A stretch of DNA of 64,000 nt from Leucocoprinus leucothites (lineage: Eukaryota; Basidiomycota; Agaricomycetes; Agaricales; Agaricaceae). The stretch spans positions 2,418,001-2,482,000 of the forward strand of contig JAACJO010000004.1 in NCBI GenBank assembly GCA_013368445.1. The letters are read 5' to 3'. This document shows, piece by piece, positions 1-11,197 of the stretch (the first letter of the stretch is position 1; each line of letters begins with the position of its first letter). The notes under the pieces were generated by a model, which ran no database searches, had not been told where the DNA came from, and saw nothing but the letters and a program-made list of their open reading frames with translations. A program made the translations under genes and the position numbers.

Positions 1-509
1 GAGTATAATTGGACGGACGTTATTAAGAGAATCAGGAGAAACAGTTTCGCTGTTTGATTGTTATGGACTAACAGGACTGATTAACAGACAATGATGGTTT
101 CATGGACATTGCGTTTGGATTTGAACTATTAGATATCTAACTATGATAGCTGTTACATCGGCAGACAGATACGTATTTATCAGAATCGTGATAGTGATTT
201 TCGGACTTGTAGTTGTAGTTTCATAGTTTGATATTGTTTCGTCTAGTCAGTATTTAAAGACTTGTATTTGGAAGATTAAACGCAAGTTTAATCTTTCCTT
301 TGTTTCCCAGACTACTTGTGTTTACTTGCCCTGCCTTGAATTCACTTGTATCATTGTTGTTGTCTCGAACCTCACGCTACCTTAGACTTACCTCAAGTCT
401 TCTTGGCCTTCTCTTACTAGGCTTTCGAGAATACTCAAGCTTATTAATTGAAGTAGGTTAAAGACCAGTTAGCCGCTGTCTTACATAACCCAATCACGTG
501 TTGTGACAC
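1..509. other. Non-coding, AT-rich; perfect 10-bp hairpin
   Basis: No open frame or family signal is seen. Positions 272-295 form a perfect 10-bp inverted repeat (AAGATTAAAC, loop GCAA, GTTTAATCTT). A TATTTAAAG box lies just upstream near 250. It could be part of a mobile element end, but no partner repeat was found in the window. Confidence 0.4.
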
Positions 510-2142
510 GTGACGTTACTAGGCGTCCTGACTGTAAATCTTAACAGTACATGGTTTCATCATGCTCTCATCCTTCAGATTTCTGCATGTATTTTTCTTC
601 AAGTTTCTCCTCTCATCCTTCAGTACATCATCTCCTGCTATTGTATAGTCCAAATTATGCACCAATCTTATACTGATAACCCTACTCCTACCACCAATCA
701 GCCTATCTCAACCACCTCCAGATCAGAAGACTTACAATGCCTCCCAAAGAAAGACAAGATAGCACCAGCTGCTGTCTGGAGTGATGAGGAACTAGCCTGG
801 ATTGCTGATCAACTCCACTATGAGGCATTAGTCAAGCACAGAGGGACCAGTATAGTGAAGGACAAACACTTTGAACAGATTGCATGCAGTCTTCAAGCTC
901 ATCATCTGTGGAGAGGGAAGTACAAGGATATCAAAGGGAGTCAGATTAAATCTGTGTTCAATTCTAAGATAAGCTCTCATCTCCTGCATTCTTACCAGCT
1001 TTAATACTAAATTTCGATAAAATTCCACAGTTTAGGAAGATCAACACCTTATTCTATCCAGAATCTGAGCAATGTTCTGCTACTGGCAGGTCTGTTAGTT
1101 CCTTCAACTATACTGATCCAGAGGCCTTGAAGAAATTTCTGGAATGGTGTGATAATTTGACTGACAAAGGGGCATATATCATTCTATCTTGATTTTCATC
1201 TCTATCTAACTTTCCCAGCTTCACAAGCTTGCCATCAAGTGGACAGGAAGAACATGGGAACCATATTTCAAGATCAAGGAGATCAATGCCAGTAAAGTTG
1301 TGACTGGCAAGTATGCATTTCACCCTGCTGAGGGAGTGGCTATGATGAATAAAGATGACAATCAGGAAGATGAGCCTGATCTCAGTGCTGGCCCCTCCTA
1401 TCTCTTCTCCTCTGAGTGGCTATCACAAGCCCCTCCAGCCTTGGGTTCAGATCTTGAAGCCTAATCTCTTTTGCTGTTTATCAGTGCTACTTCTGTATTA
1501 CTACCTCAAGCTCCTATAGCCATAACTGCCATTTCTGCCACTGCCACCAGTACCTCTACTGTTGCTCAAGCATCTAATGCTCCTGCTACTATCACCATCC
1601 CCAGTGCTATGGCACTTATAACTATGCCCACTACTACTGCTACTACTACTATTATCACTGTCCCTTCTGGCACTCCTACTGCTGTGGCTATTGCTGTTCC
1701 CACTGCCACCACTGCTTCCACTTCCAAACATCCCTTTCTTTTGTCTTCCATTATAAGTCCTTCCATCACCTCTGGCTCCTTCACTTCATCTGGGGTGACT
1801 GATACCACTTTTATGGCTTCTACATCATTTCCCAATACTCTAATGGCAGATACCCAGGTTACACAGCCTACATCTCTCACTAGGAGTGCCTTTCACTCAG
1901 CTATGCCATTGGAAGTATCATTGCACAAGCACAAGAAGCTCCACAATGGATCCATTGCTCCATCAAGCTCAAGAGTGTCATCAAAAAAAAAGCCATCAGT
2001 ATGTAAGGCTCCAAATTCAGCTCCAGTCCTAGCTCCAAATCTGGACCCAGAAGGAATAGTCCAATCAGTCTCTGATGAGGGAAAACAGCTGATGCAGATC
2101 ATTAGTTCCTTCACCACAGGGTTAAACACTTTATCAACCTAG
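510..2142 (+). pseudogene. Transposon-associated ORF, decayed (Harbinger ORF1-like, tentative)
   Basis: Three plus-strand fragments in different frames look like one broken gene: 510-1004, an unframed middle at about 1025-1460, and 1471-2142. The first piece holds a Trp- and Glu-containing segment (WSDEELAWIADQLHYEALV) of the kind I associate with proteins accompanying Agaricomycete transposons. The middle encodes Tyr/Trp-rich patches (for example KWTGRTWEPYFKI). The last piece is Thr/Ala/Ser-rich followed by a Lys-rich stretch. It points towards the minus-strand Harbinger transposase that follows, so it may be that element's accessory ORF. The assignment is inferred from position and weak resemblance; a separate host gene remnant is possible. 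Confidence 0.35.
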
Positions 2143-2611
2143 ATGAACATCAGTTAGATGGAGGAGAATCAAGTCAAAGGAACAAAGGCTGATCAAGTTG
2201 AACAGGTTATTTGGGATTGAGAGAGCTATCCAGGATTTATGGATGTAGAATGCAGGAGCATTTCAGTTTTCTATTCTAATCCTGCCAACAGCCATGCTGC
2301 CAATGCACTTCTCTCTCCTAGTGGCAGTTGTGATACATCTCATATCACTAGTATTTTTTGTGCCATTCTCCAGACAGTCCAAGACCAAATTTAAACTTGT
2401 TGAACAATCTTTCATATATTACAATCTCTCCTGTCATCAAATATGCTTCTTTTTTCTTTTAGTGTTTTGTTCTCTGCTACTTATGCCATATTTGTTGTCT
2501 GTTGATATTTGTGCTATCATAGTTAGTGGACTTGTAGGATATTTTGTTGTAGTGCATGATCTTGAGATCACATACTCTTTTCAAATAGTGACATGAGCAT
2601 AACTACTACAT
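2143..2611. other. Gap between two transposon ORFs
   Basis: AT-rich sequence with short hydrophobic-looking frames (such as 2294-2596 +) and no recognisable product. It separates the convergent accessory ORF and transposase remnants. Confidence 0.4.
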
Positions 2612-3190
2612 TTATATAGAGCTTCCTATGCTGCTTTTATCTTCATTGCCTTCACCTTCATCCTCTTCATCTGACCCCTCTTCCTCATCTTCCTCATCAG
2701 CTGACTCATATCTCATCATTTACCACTAAACTACCTATCAAGTCTTCAGCAGCCTGAACTTCTTCCTCAATTTCATACAGATATCCATCAACATTCTCAA
2801 CTCCCCACCTGTCCAACTCATGATTGTACCTTTCCCATATGTCATCAGCAATATGATCCCACCATTCTCTAATTGCTCTTCTATCTCTTGCTGCACTATG
2901 CCTTGGACCCTATTACACAACATCTCAGTCATTGAGGTCTTCATCATCATTACTATCTGTGCCAGAACCAGCTGTAAAAGGCTGAGGTCTTGAATTGTGA
3001 TGTTGGATAAAGTTGTGAATGACAGCAAGAGCAGTAGGGATGTGAGCTTGGACTTCAGGTTTGTACTCTGGAGGGAAAGAGAGGATGTGGAAGCATTGTT
3101 TCAAAACTCCAAAAATCCTTTCAATAACATTGCGGGCTTGTGCATGTCAAAGGTTAAACAATTCCCCCTTTGATTGGGGACTACTATTCC
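2612..3190 (-). pseudogene. PIF/Harbinger transposase, C-terminal part (DDE_Tnp_4)
   Basis: Minus-strand translation from about 3190 reads ELFNL-stop-HAQARNVIERIFG and continues FHILSFPPEYKPEVQAHIPT. This is the classic C-terminal end of Harbinger (DDE_Tnp_4) transposases, where the catalytic Glu sits in the VIER motif. The frame stops at 2925-2927, and the tail (REWWDHIADDIWERYNHELD) resumes in another frame, followed by an acidic run ending near 2612. At least one stop and two frameshifts make it dead. The N-terminal part of the same gene lies at 5155-5940, separated by a Tc1/mariner insertion. Confidence 0.85.
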
Positions 3191-5155
3191 AGACAAAAAT
3201 AATATTTTATAAATATTCATAGTACTTAGACAGCTGAAAATGTTGCAAAAGTACTAGATGCTCTAATAAAGCACCCTATGGGCTTGCTCTTAGTGAGCAT
3301 GAGAACCTTTCCAATGATTGCTCTCAGTCTATTCTAGGATTGATTCCATCATAGATCAGTACTTAAAGTTATGATCCAATCATTATGTCTTAGTATATTC
3401 CACACTATGTAGTATGACAGTATATGATATCTATAGAGTAGTGGTTAATTGGAATGACTCAGGAAAAGCCAATTATGAGTCAGAATGACTCAGAGACAAT
3501 TAAAATGATTATGATACCAATATATGAGTCAATAATACTCATTGTGAGAATAAGTGATAGTTGTTACATAAGATTCACAACCCCATGATTTCCGACAGTA
3601 CAATGTTGTTAGCTACACTACCACATCTCAATTTACTCATTAATTTGCAAATGCTGCCTACAGAGACCTCTCACCACCAGCATGATACTCTTAAGAAGAA
3701 CCAGCTTGTTGGAGCCTGGAAAGCCATAGAAAATGTGGCTAAAGCAGCAGAGATTGAAAACATCCTATACACCACTGCACAAAAGATTGTCAAAAAATGC
3801 ATTGATATTGGTTCTACCTCCAATCACCTATGCTCTGGCCATCCAAGCACCCTAACAGACCAGATGGAACATCAAATTATCCAGAAAGCCATCACAAATC
3901 AATATAAACCCTTCTGAGAAATTACTAATGACCTAAACCTTCCTGTGGGTGGACACACTGTCTATCTGGCTCTAAAAAGAGCTGGATACAATCAAAGGAT
4001 GGCCAAGAAGGTTCCCTTCTTAACTTAGAAGCATCATCAGTGGCATTTGGCATGGGCTAAAGGGCTCAAGAATTGGAAACAGAAGCAGTTCTCATGCATC
4101 ATCTTCTCTGATGAATGCTATATTTATCTTAGTGATTGAGCAGGCCAAGTTTTTGTTACATGAAGGCCAGATGAGGTCTTACATAAGGACTGCTTGGTTC
4201 TCCAGTTCAAGCAGTCCCCAATATGAGTCATGGTATGGGGGTGTGTGATGGATAGGAGGACAGGTCCTCTCATTGCCTTAGACTATCCTGGAGGAAAGGG
4301 TGGTGGAATGACATCAGCTTACTATCAGTAACAAGTGCTTGATAGGGTGCTTACTGGGTTCTATGCAGAGGTGGAGAAGGAGATGGGATGGAAGCCATGG
4401 TTCCAGTAAGATAATGCTGCCTCCTATACTAGCAACTTGACTCAAGCTTGGTTTTCATCCTATTAAATTCCACTCTTTCCCCATCTGGCTTCTTCTCCAC
4501 ATATGAATCCCATTGAGGGTATACGGTACAACCCCAAAAATATCATATGTGATTCTCCACATCCACCTACATCCCTGGAGACACTCAAAGTAGCAATATA
4601 TGCTGCATGGGATAAGCTACCAATTGAGACAATCAATAAGTATGTTTGGAGCATGCAAAGTCATGTAGGAGCTGTTATCTGGACCTGAGGAGGACATACT
4701 TGCTATTAATTTACTGAACAATTGTTTGACATGTGTACTCATGATACTACATGTTTTCAATACAATTAGTGATACTTTCAAAGTTCTGTGCTTGAAAAAC
4801 ATAAAATATTTCATATTGAGATACATCAAATGATTATATAACAACCCTTACTTTTTCTCATGACAAGTATGTGATATGTACTATGACTCAGTAGACATTG
4901 TAGAGACATAAAATACAGACTAGAATTCAGTGGTAGAATAAGTTTTACCAATTCTATTGTGTACAACTAAACAACTATCATTATCATTGCTTCACTTGAA
5001 CTTAACATTCTACACAACTTTACCCAGCTACCATTCTATATTGATTACTCACCTTTACAATAGACAGAACTAGTGTTCTTACAAAGTGAGTGTGTCATAG
5101 CTTGCTCAGTCACTGTGCACTATGCTGTGTAGCAGCAATTACTGTTTCAACATAA
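3190..5155 (+). mobile_element. Tc1/mariner-type element inserted in the Harbinger transposase
   Basis: About 1.97 kb interrupts the minus-strand Harbinger reading frame between the motif pieces YHLAE (near 5180) and ELFNL (near 3170). It holds a plus-strand Tc1/mariner transposase remnant. Short opposed matches (TGATAGTTGTT near 3554 and its complement near 4970-4980) may be part of decayed terminal repeats. Exact ends and a TA target duplication could not be fixed by eye. Confidence 0.7.
3561..4688 (+). pseudogene. Tc1/mariner transposase (DDE_3), multiply stopped
   Basis: Joined across several in-frame stops, the plus strand gives an N-terminal helix-turn-helix region (TLKKNQLVGAWKAIENVAKA, then SGHPSTLTDQMEHQI) and a DDE_3 catalytic core. 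The core shows FSDECYIY (first Asp), a stop followed by DNAASYTSN (second Asp) and SPHMNPIEGI (the SPDMNPIEH block carrying the third acidic residue). Stops at roughly 3915, 4027, 4138, 4160, 4223, 4329 and 4410 make it inactive. It runs opposite to the Harbinger gene it interrupts. Family assignment is firm from the motif order; the subfamily is not resolved. Confidence 0.88.
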
Positions 5156-5940
5156 AACTCACTGTTGAGCACCTTCAGCCTACTCAGCAAGATGATACCA
5201 TGTATTTTGATATGGAATTAGCACATTAGCTCAATGAGGAAAACCTAGATTAGCCAGAAGATAATATCCTGGTGGTATGTGTAGATCACAGTTTCTTGCA
5301 GACCTGAACAAGCACCCATCAGCTGCCAACCCCTCCCATCCTATAAGACAATATGTGAATTGTAAATCAAAATTGCAAGCAAAGAAGCCATTTTAAAAAA
5401 GAAAACCTTTCTGATTACAATATGCCTCTCACTCTAGGGAAGGTGGCACAAAATGAATGTGACTTCCATCAATTGCACTCAGGCAATGACTAAAAAAGGG
5501 CTATAATATACTGTTTTTCCTCAATTACCAAGGATGTCTTTGTTCAGTTGCAGAAACTGGACATATCTGCTGTAGAACTGGGGAGATGTCACTGCATAGG
5601 CAATTTTCTTGAAGTACTTGTAGCTATATTAGTGAGTAGGAACAGGATTTTACAGGAGAGATCTTTATACTTTGCAATTGTAGCATTTGTAAATTGAAAC
5701 TTCTCTCCTACACAACAAACTGTGACACCTATGACAGCCTTATACAAGAAAATTGCAGTCTGTGTTTCCAGGCTGACATGTTGTGAGTCCTCAAGCCCAA
5801 TCTCCCACAACTCTAGAACCAGCTATTGGAATACATATTTCCAAACACCCAGCTCTGTGCATATCCTACCTGGATGTCCATGAATAAACTTAAGTACCTA
5901 TCCTTCATCTCTCAATGCTGATGTGTGATAAGGTATTCTA
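5155..5940 (-). pseudogene. PIF/Harbinger transposase, N-terminal and central part
   Basis: Minus-strand pieces show the family order: YHTSALRDEG, ELGVWKYVFQ, HVSLETQTAIFLYKAV (helix-turn-hel region), then SAIDGSHIHFVP containing the first catalytic Asp. After a frame change come YCNQKGFLF, NFDLQFTYCLIGWEG, AADGCLFRSARN and IPPGYYLLANLGFP, where the ADAGFP block that normally carries the second Asp reads ANLGFP. Several stops (including TAA within GFLF-stop-N) and frameshifts are present. The frame is lost near 5155 and its continuation is found at 3190 and below. Family assignment is firm. Confidence 0.88.
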
Positions 5941-7135
5941 ACATGCTGTGGCAGTAGTGGTGGTGGTAGTGGCAGTGCTGCTACTACTACATACAGCTGA
6001 GCCAGTTGGAGTCAAAGATGAAGGAGACAATTGAACAGGAGTGGAACTATTTGAATAATGATTTGAAGGGCTTGATGATAGAGAGCAGCTATAAATGCTG
6101 GAGTGTGCTGGAGAGGCATCATGGCATCAAGCAGAAAAGCTGGTACAGCAATTGTATGGCTTGTCAAGTTCTTGACATATCCTTACTGAGTCATCCTTAT
6201 CACAATCACACTGACTGATCTCCAGATGACAAGAGAACTCAATTTCAAACTCTGAATGATGGCTCCTATGCCAAGAATCATGTTTGGACCAAGTTTAGCA
6301 TGGGAATGGACTAGATTAGGGACAAGAAATTGGTTGCTGAACAGGCTCTATAATAGCCATATGGCACTGACAGACCTGGAGTATATCAGGGCTACCAGTT
6401 GTTGAAGTTGTCATACTTGGTGCCTGGGTTGCTGTTTGGCCACCCTTCTAGATTTTTTATCATACTCATCCCCTTTGCTGTTCAATTAAAAGTATTGACA
6501 TTGTGCCACTACTTGCCTTGACCATTGGACTGACCAAGACAAACCCAAAATGCCACTACTTGTCCAGAGCAGACTGGTTCAATGATATTGTCCCACTACT
6601 CGTCTTGAGCAGACTGGCTGCTTAAAATTGGAAGTGCCTACTAGTCTAAACAGAGCAGCCAGCTCAGCTATTTATCACTGCTGAAGTGTTGAACCTCTAT
6701 TATTTTGGGTCAGACCCCTTTTCTGAAGCTGATATACAAACCACTTTTAGGAGTTTGCTTCTCTGCTAGGCCTCTGTTGAATGTGATGGTTGTGCAATTT
6801 GTGGGTGGCCCATCTGTGTTCTCCTTTGACCTCACAAATAAGGAAATTGGTTGCTTATTGCCACCAATTCCCTTTCCCTACACATTGTGTGTGGTTGTCT
6901 GAGCATCATATTACCCTACTTGGAACAAATAGGTGCAAGAGAGTAGTATTGCACTTTGCAAACTTCACACACAGATATAGCAGCAGTAATGGATATTTAC
7001 ACAAAATCATACTGCTTAAACCAATGTATCAAAATCAATCAACAACTAGATTTCAAAAAAGCGCAAATTAGGCAAGGAAAAGCACACATGGAGAAAGAGT
7101 GAGAACATAAACTGTCAGATAATTTCATGGTTGTT
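5941..7135. other. Non-genic stretch with simple repeats
   Basis: Contains a GTG/GTA-rich simple repeat at about 5945-5995, short plus-strand frames (6006-6218, 6705-6902) without recognisable domains, and about three degenerate copies of a CCACTACTTG...CAGACTGG motif at 6500-6650. Low GC matches the transposon-rich region to its left rather than the gene cluster to its right. Confidence 0.4.
6500..6660. repeat. Degenerate short tandem repeat
   Basis: The motif CCACTACTTG or CCACTACTCG followed within about 20 nt by AGCAGACTGG recurs near 6510, 6553 and 6595, with partial copies on either side. Spacing is about 40-50 nt. Function unknown. Confidence 0.45.
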
Positions 7136-10100
7136 TCATGACACATTTTCCTGGGAGTAGTTTTTCCAGAATGTCATAATGAAATCACGGTAAGCCTTGG
7201 CTGTGAGAGTAATGTTGAGACTCATGACCTTCAGGATTGGCCTGAGGCCATACCTAGTAAATGAGTTTGAAGTCAGAATAGTACCAGAATGAACCTAAAT
7301 GCTTGATAAGAGTTTACTTACTCTCCGAGAACCTGCTGAACTCCACCCCTGAGATGTTGTCCATGACCACCTTTTGCAAGAAGAATTTCGAGTTTGAAGG
7401 ACCTACACTTGGGATCAAACAACAACCCGAGATTATCTTCCACTTTTAGTGCTGTATCCTCTGGCATACTATTCACGAGGTCGACAGTCAAGACTTTTGA
7501 ACTAGCACCAACATAATTCGTGGTCTCTATGGCTGCAATACATTGATCCACTTTTAATTATGCTTGTCAAAATTTGGCAATGTCACTCACCAGCCTGATG
7601 TAACTTCTCTGCCCTCCTCTTCAATATCTCCAAGCTTTCGTCCACTGTCTGAATCTCCTTCATTATTATACTCTCAGCCTCGAGTGAGTTCCCTTCTTCT
7701 GCTGTTTGCATATTCAACGATTTTTCTTTCAACTCTTCAATCCTTGCTGTCAGCTCGAAGATTTGTGCACAGATCATGATGGATTGTTTGTTGCGGTCTT
7801 TAATCCTGGACAGAACCCCTTCGACCCCAGATGTGTGCCCTAAAGTCTCTGATGAAAATGCTGCAGGCTTTTCTATATTTACCTGTACTGGAGAAGCTTC
7901 GGAAGTGGACTTGATCATGGTTTTGGCAGCTGGCTCAATCACACTCTTGACGGGGGGATTAGGTAGAGGAGCTGGAGATGAGGCTCCAGAAAGGACACGA
8001 GACCAATTCATGGAGGATGCTCGAGATATAATCTTTCCCTGTGGATCAAGTGGACCATTGCCGGGCTTGGGATGAACAGAAACCAAGTTCCAGTCATCAA
8101 AGAGAGACTCGGAATTTGTTGTCACCGGGAGAGCAACACTTTCATGTTCCCCTCTGATTATCTCGTCCCACTGAGGAAGTCCTCCCCTACTTCCTTCTCC
8201 AGAGCCACTTGATGAGCCCCACCCTCCACCTAAACTTGAGTCTGAATTACTACCACCTTTTCCGCCACCCATAATGGCCGTCTCCGCTTTTTTGGCCTCC
8301 TCGCTTTCCCCTTTCGAGTTCATCCTTCATTCTTCTTGTTCTCATACCACCCTTGCTTTCTCCTGTTCTTTGCCCTTGTGTCCAGCTTTCTCGTCCTGAA
8401 CACGTTCATCAGCCTCCTGCATCTTCTGTTCCATCCTCTCCTTTTCTTTCACCTCTTCATCATCCCACAGATTCAACACAGCTCCCTTCTTCTTCCTCCC
8501 CTTCTTAGTCTTCTCAGGCGAATCGTTAAGGGCAATGGCAGAGAATTGAGCTTCCTTCTTCGCCCTCGCAGCTGCTTCCTTGGCCTCTTTCTCTACTTTC
8601 ACTCTAGCCTCTAATTCAGCCTGCGCTTGAGCCTCTGCAGCCTCCAACTCTGCTATCTCCTCCGCTATTCTCTCTTCCTCCTCTTTTTCGAGCCTCTCCT
8701 GTTCCTCTTTCACTAACCTCTCTACCTCAGTTTCGGCGGCAGCGGCGGCCTCAGCTTCCTCCTCAGCCTCCTTGGCGTTAGTAATATCTTCATCCACCGA
8801 CCAAGCGTCTAGTGGAAAACTCTTGGCAGCTTTTCCTTTCTTCGGTTCTACTAGTTCGGCGACATCAACCCAATCGCCTCTTGGTTTCTCTGCCCCTTTC
8901 GTATTTGAACTCCCAGGCTTCCTTATTTCCACACGGGTCGGTCCGAGTCGTGGAGGTTTAGAAAAAGCTGATGGACGAGCATGGCGGCGCAATGCACTCC
9001 AAGCTGCTTCGGCGCCACCCCCACACAAACGCCTCCAAGCAAAAGCCAGCGCCTCAAAACAATGCGGCGCTCCACCCATTACGACGGTTTGTAGCATATC
9101 GTCAAACTGATTTTCCACATCTTCTGTGAAGTTTTTCAACAGAAAGTTAACTTCTAGTTCGATGATCTCTCGATATCTAGAAAGCGATCATCACTTCAAA
9201 CTCTGTGAAAAATCGTGAGTCACCCGAACTTACCTAGACGTAAAGACGGAAAATAGTTCAGTTATGATGTTGTGCTCTGATAAGCCTTTGAGAATTGCTG
9301 CTTTTGCCATGGATTTGAGTTTAGAAATGTTGGCCTAGCATAGCGGAGAGCTCAGATATTCTTCGCTATTATAATCGAAGATGGACCTACAGAGTCGGCA
9401 AAACGATACATTGATTTCGGAGAACAGCTAACATCGTTGGGCCCAGGAGTAAAGTCCGCGGAAGATGAAAACTGGCCTCGCTGAGACTTGAGTTCGTTGA
9501 AGTGAATTTTGTTGGTGTAAGTATAGTAAATGAATGCTTTCCAGCTACATCTTGTCAGTGACATCTAACCTAAAGGAGGGACAACCTTACGTTTTGTAAG
9601 CAATCCCGTTCATCGCAAAAGCCCGTCCGTCTTGAACGTGGTTCAGTGGTTTACTTCGTTGCTTGCTCGGCTGGCCTCGAGGCGGACTACAATGTCGTAA
9701 GTTACACAGGAAGGGAAAGGAAATAAGGCACGCACGCAGTAAGGAGTGATTGGCTAGTAGGGGTCATCTTTTCGCCATTGATAGTTGGTCCATCAACGTC
9801 CTCAGCGTCATCCTCCAGGTCACTATCGTCTTCGTAATCGAAAGCATCGGGGTCAAGTTTGTCGATTTCTTCTATGACATCTTCTCGAAGATCACATGGC
9901 GTACTGTTCTCGGGGATCATTTCGGAGAGCACTGCATGAACCATCATCGATAAGGAGATCTTTTCAAACAAAGCAGTTGATAAAACTCTACTTACAGTCT
10001 CGTAAATACGCACTTCTGTCGATCAACAAAGTCGATTTCGCAAATACAGCTCGCGGACGAGCTGGTTGGCCTCCAAGTTTCGAAGAGAACAGATAGAACT

Positions 10101-10683
10101 TGGAGTCAACGAAAGAGGCCGCCTCAAGTGACTGTTGCAATGCTGCAGCTGCATTAGGGGGAGAGGTAGTAGGGAAAGAGAGCCCATCGGAATCACTGAA
10201 TGTCAAAGTGATTTCAAAGTGCACCTGTCCCTTGTACCGCGGTGGGATTGTGTATGATCCAATGCACTGATTTGACTTGACAGAGACATCTGTGAACACG
10301 CTCGATGGCGTTGATGGTGTGTTATAAGATGGATAGGAAACCTTCACATCGACCCGAACAGGGCTCAGAGGCATTGAAGAGCACATGTGGGGTTGGAAGA
10401 TCACGTCCAGCTGTGATGCTGACTCCTGGACACGATCATCCGAGACAATCGCCTTTGGAGGAGTCTCCTTGATTTGAAAGCGCCAGCCGAGCCCGCAGTT
10501 CGGGGACATGCGGTAAATGGTTGAATGGCTGAGGGAACGAGCCTTGCTACTATATGCGAGATAGCTGGTAACCTGAGGTGGATTGGCATTCCAAGTGTCC
10601 TCCAGAGATTTTTTAATTGGCATTGCTGAAGCTGCGGGCGGTGAATGATAAGGTGATGCTGTGGGATAACACTCTTCTCTCAT
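7136..10683 (-). CDS. MATH-like/BTB protein with long C-terminal extension (paralogue 1)
   Basis: Nine exons whose phases close to a 1033-aa product: 9996-10683, 9736-9931, 9591-9686, 9391-9544, 9234-9334, 8348-9176, 7591-8299, 7322-7532, 7136-7253. Order: MATH-like domain (about 25-165, GLGWRFQI and LDVIFQPHMCSSM), then a BTB fold split over exons 1-4 (FVDSKFYLFSSK, an acidic DYEDDSDLEDD loop, AYKT, WKAFIYYTYT, CSPKSMYRFAD), a helical BACK-like part, a Glu/Ala/Lys coiled coil (about 500-640) and a C-terminal module shared only with the next paralogue. BTB proteins of this kind often act as dimeric or cullin-3 adaptors; the role here is inferred. One uncertainty: in-frame TGAs at 8342-8344 and 8327-8329 are removed only by a proposed 48-nt intron at 8300-8347. 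An upstream in-frame Met at 10833 is an alternative start. Confidence 0.75.
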
Positions 10684-11197
10684 TGTGACGCGGCCACGGG
10701 TTAATAAGTATGTAGAGGTGATTTGTGCCTCGAGGCAGAGCTTCGATTGCTCTGAATCAACAACTAGACAAGTGTGAGAATTCGGGATAGATTTCTCGGC
10801 AGCCAGACCATACAAGTGAGCGTGCGAGTCCAAGTATGTAGGTCCTCGTTCGATGTAAGCTAAGAGTCGGGTAACCTACGATGCCGTGAATTAAGCTGGG
10901 TTAGGACGTCCTCCCGGAAACCTATTTATGTTCACAATATCAACTGATTTGTCCTCTTTCATACAATCAGCCCCTGATTCACTTCTTTGCGGCAATACTA
11001 GGATGTCTCTGGCGATCAGGGTTGCGTTCTCGGACTGCTGGCCAGGTAATCAACTTAAATGCCTCTGAAATAGCACGGGGGCGTCGAGATATAATGCAGA
11101 ACACAACGGCGTACCGACAATCAGGCTAAGTGGGAAAGAAAGACAAAGTAAAGGTAGACGCTTAGGGAAAGTCCAAAACGAGATACCAGTTCATGTA
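10684..11197. other. Intergenic, presumed promoter of paralogue 1
   Basis: No gene seen. It contains the 5' flank of the 7136-10683 gene (in-frame open to 10833) and the 3' flank of the next paralogue, whose stop lies at 11198. Confidence 0.4.

Noticed and set aside
1..509. Possible LTR of a retrotransposon
   Set aside because: There is a TATA-like box and a hairpin, but no second LTR, primer-binding site or gag/pol frame was found in the window.
1501..1880. Two minus-strand frames rich in Ser/Gly or Val/Ala
   Set aside because: Mirror images of the Thr/Ala-rich repetitive stretch on the plus strand; low complexity and no start context.
8342..8344. TGA as the true end of paralogue 1
   Set aside because: Not fully excluded, but the downstream exons keep the frame and match the C-terminal module of paralogue 2, so an intron at 8300-8347 is preferred.
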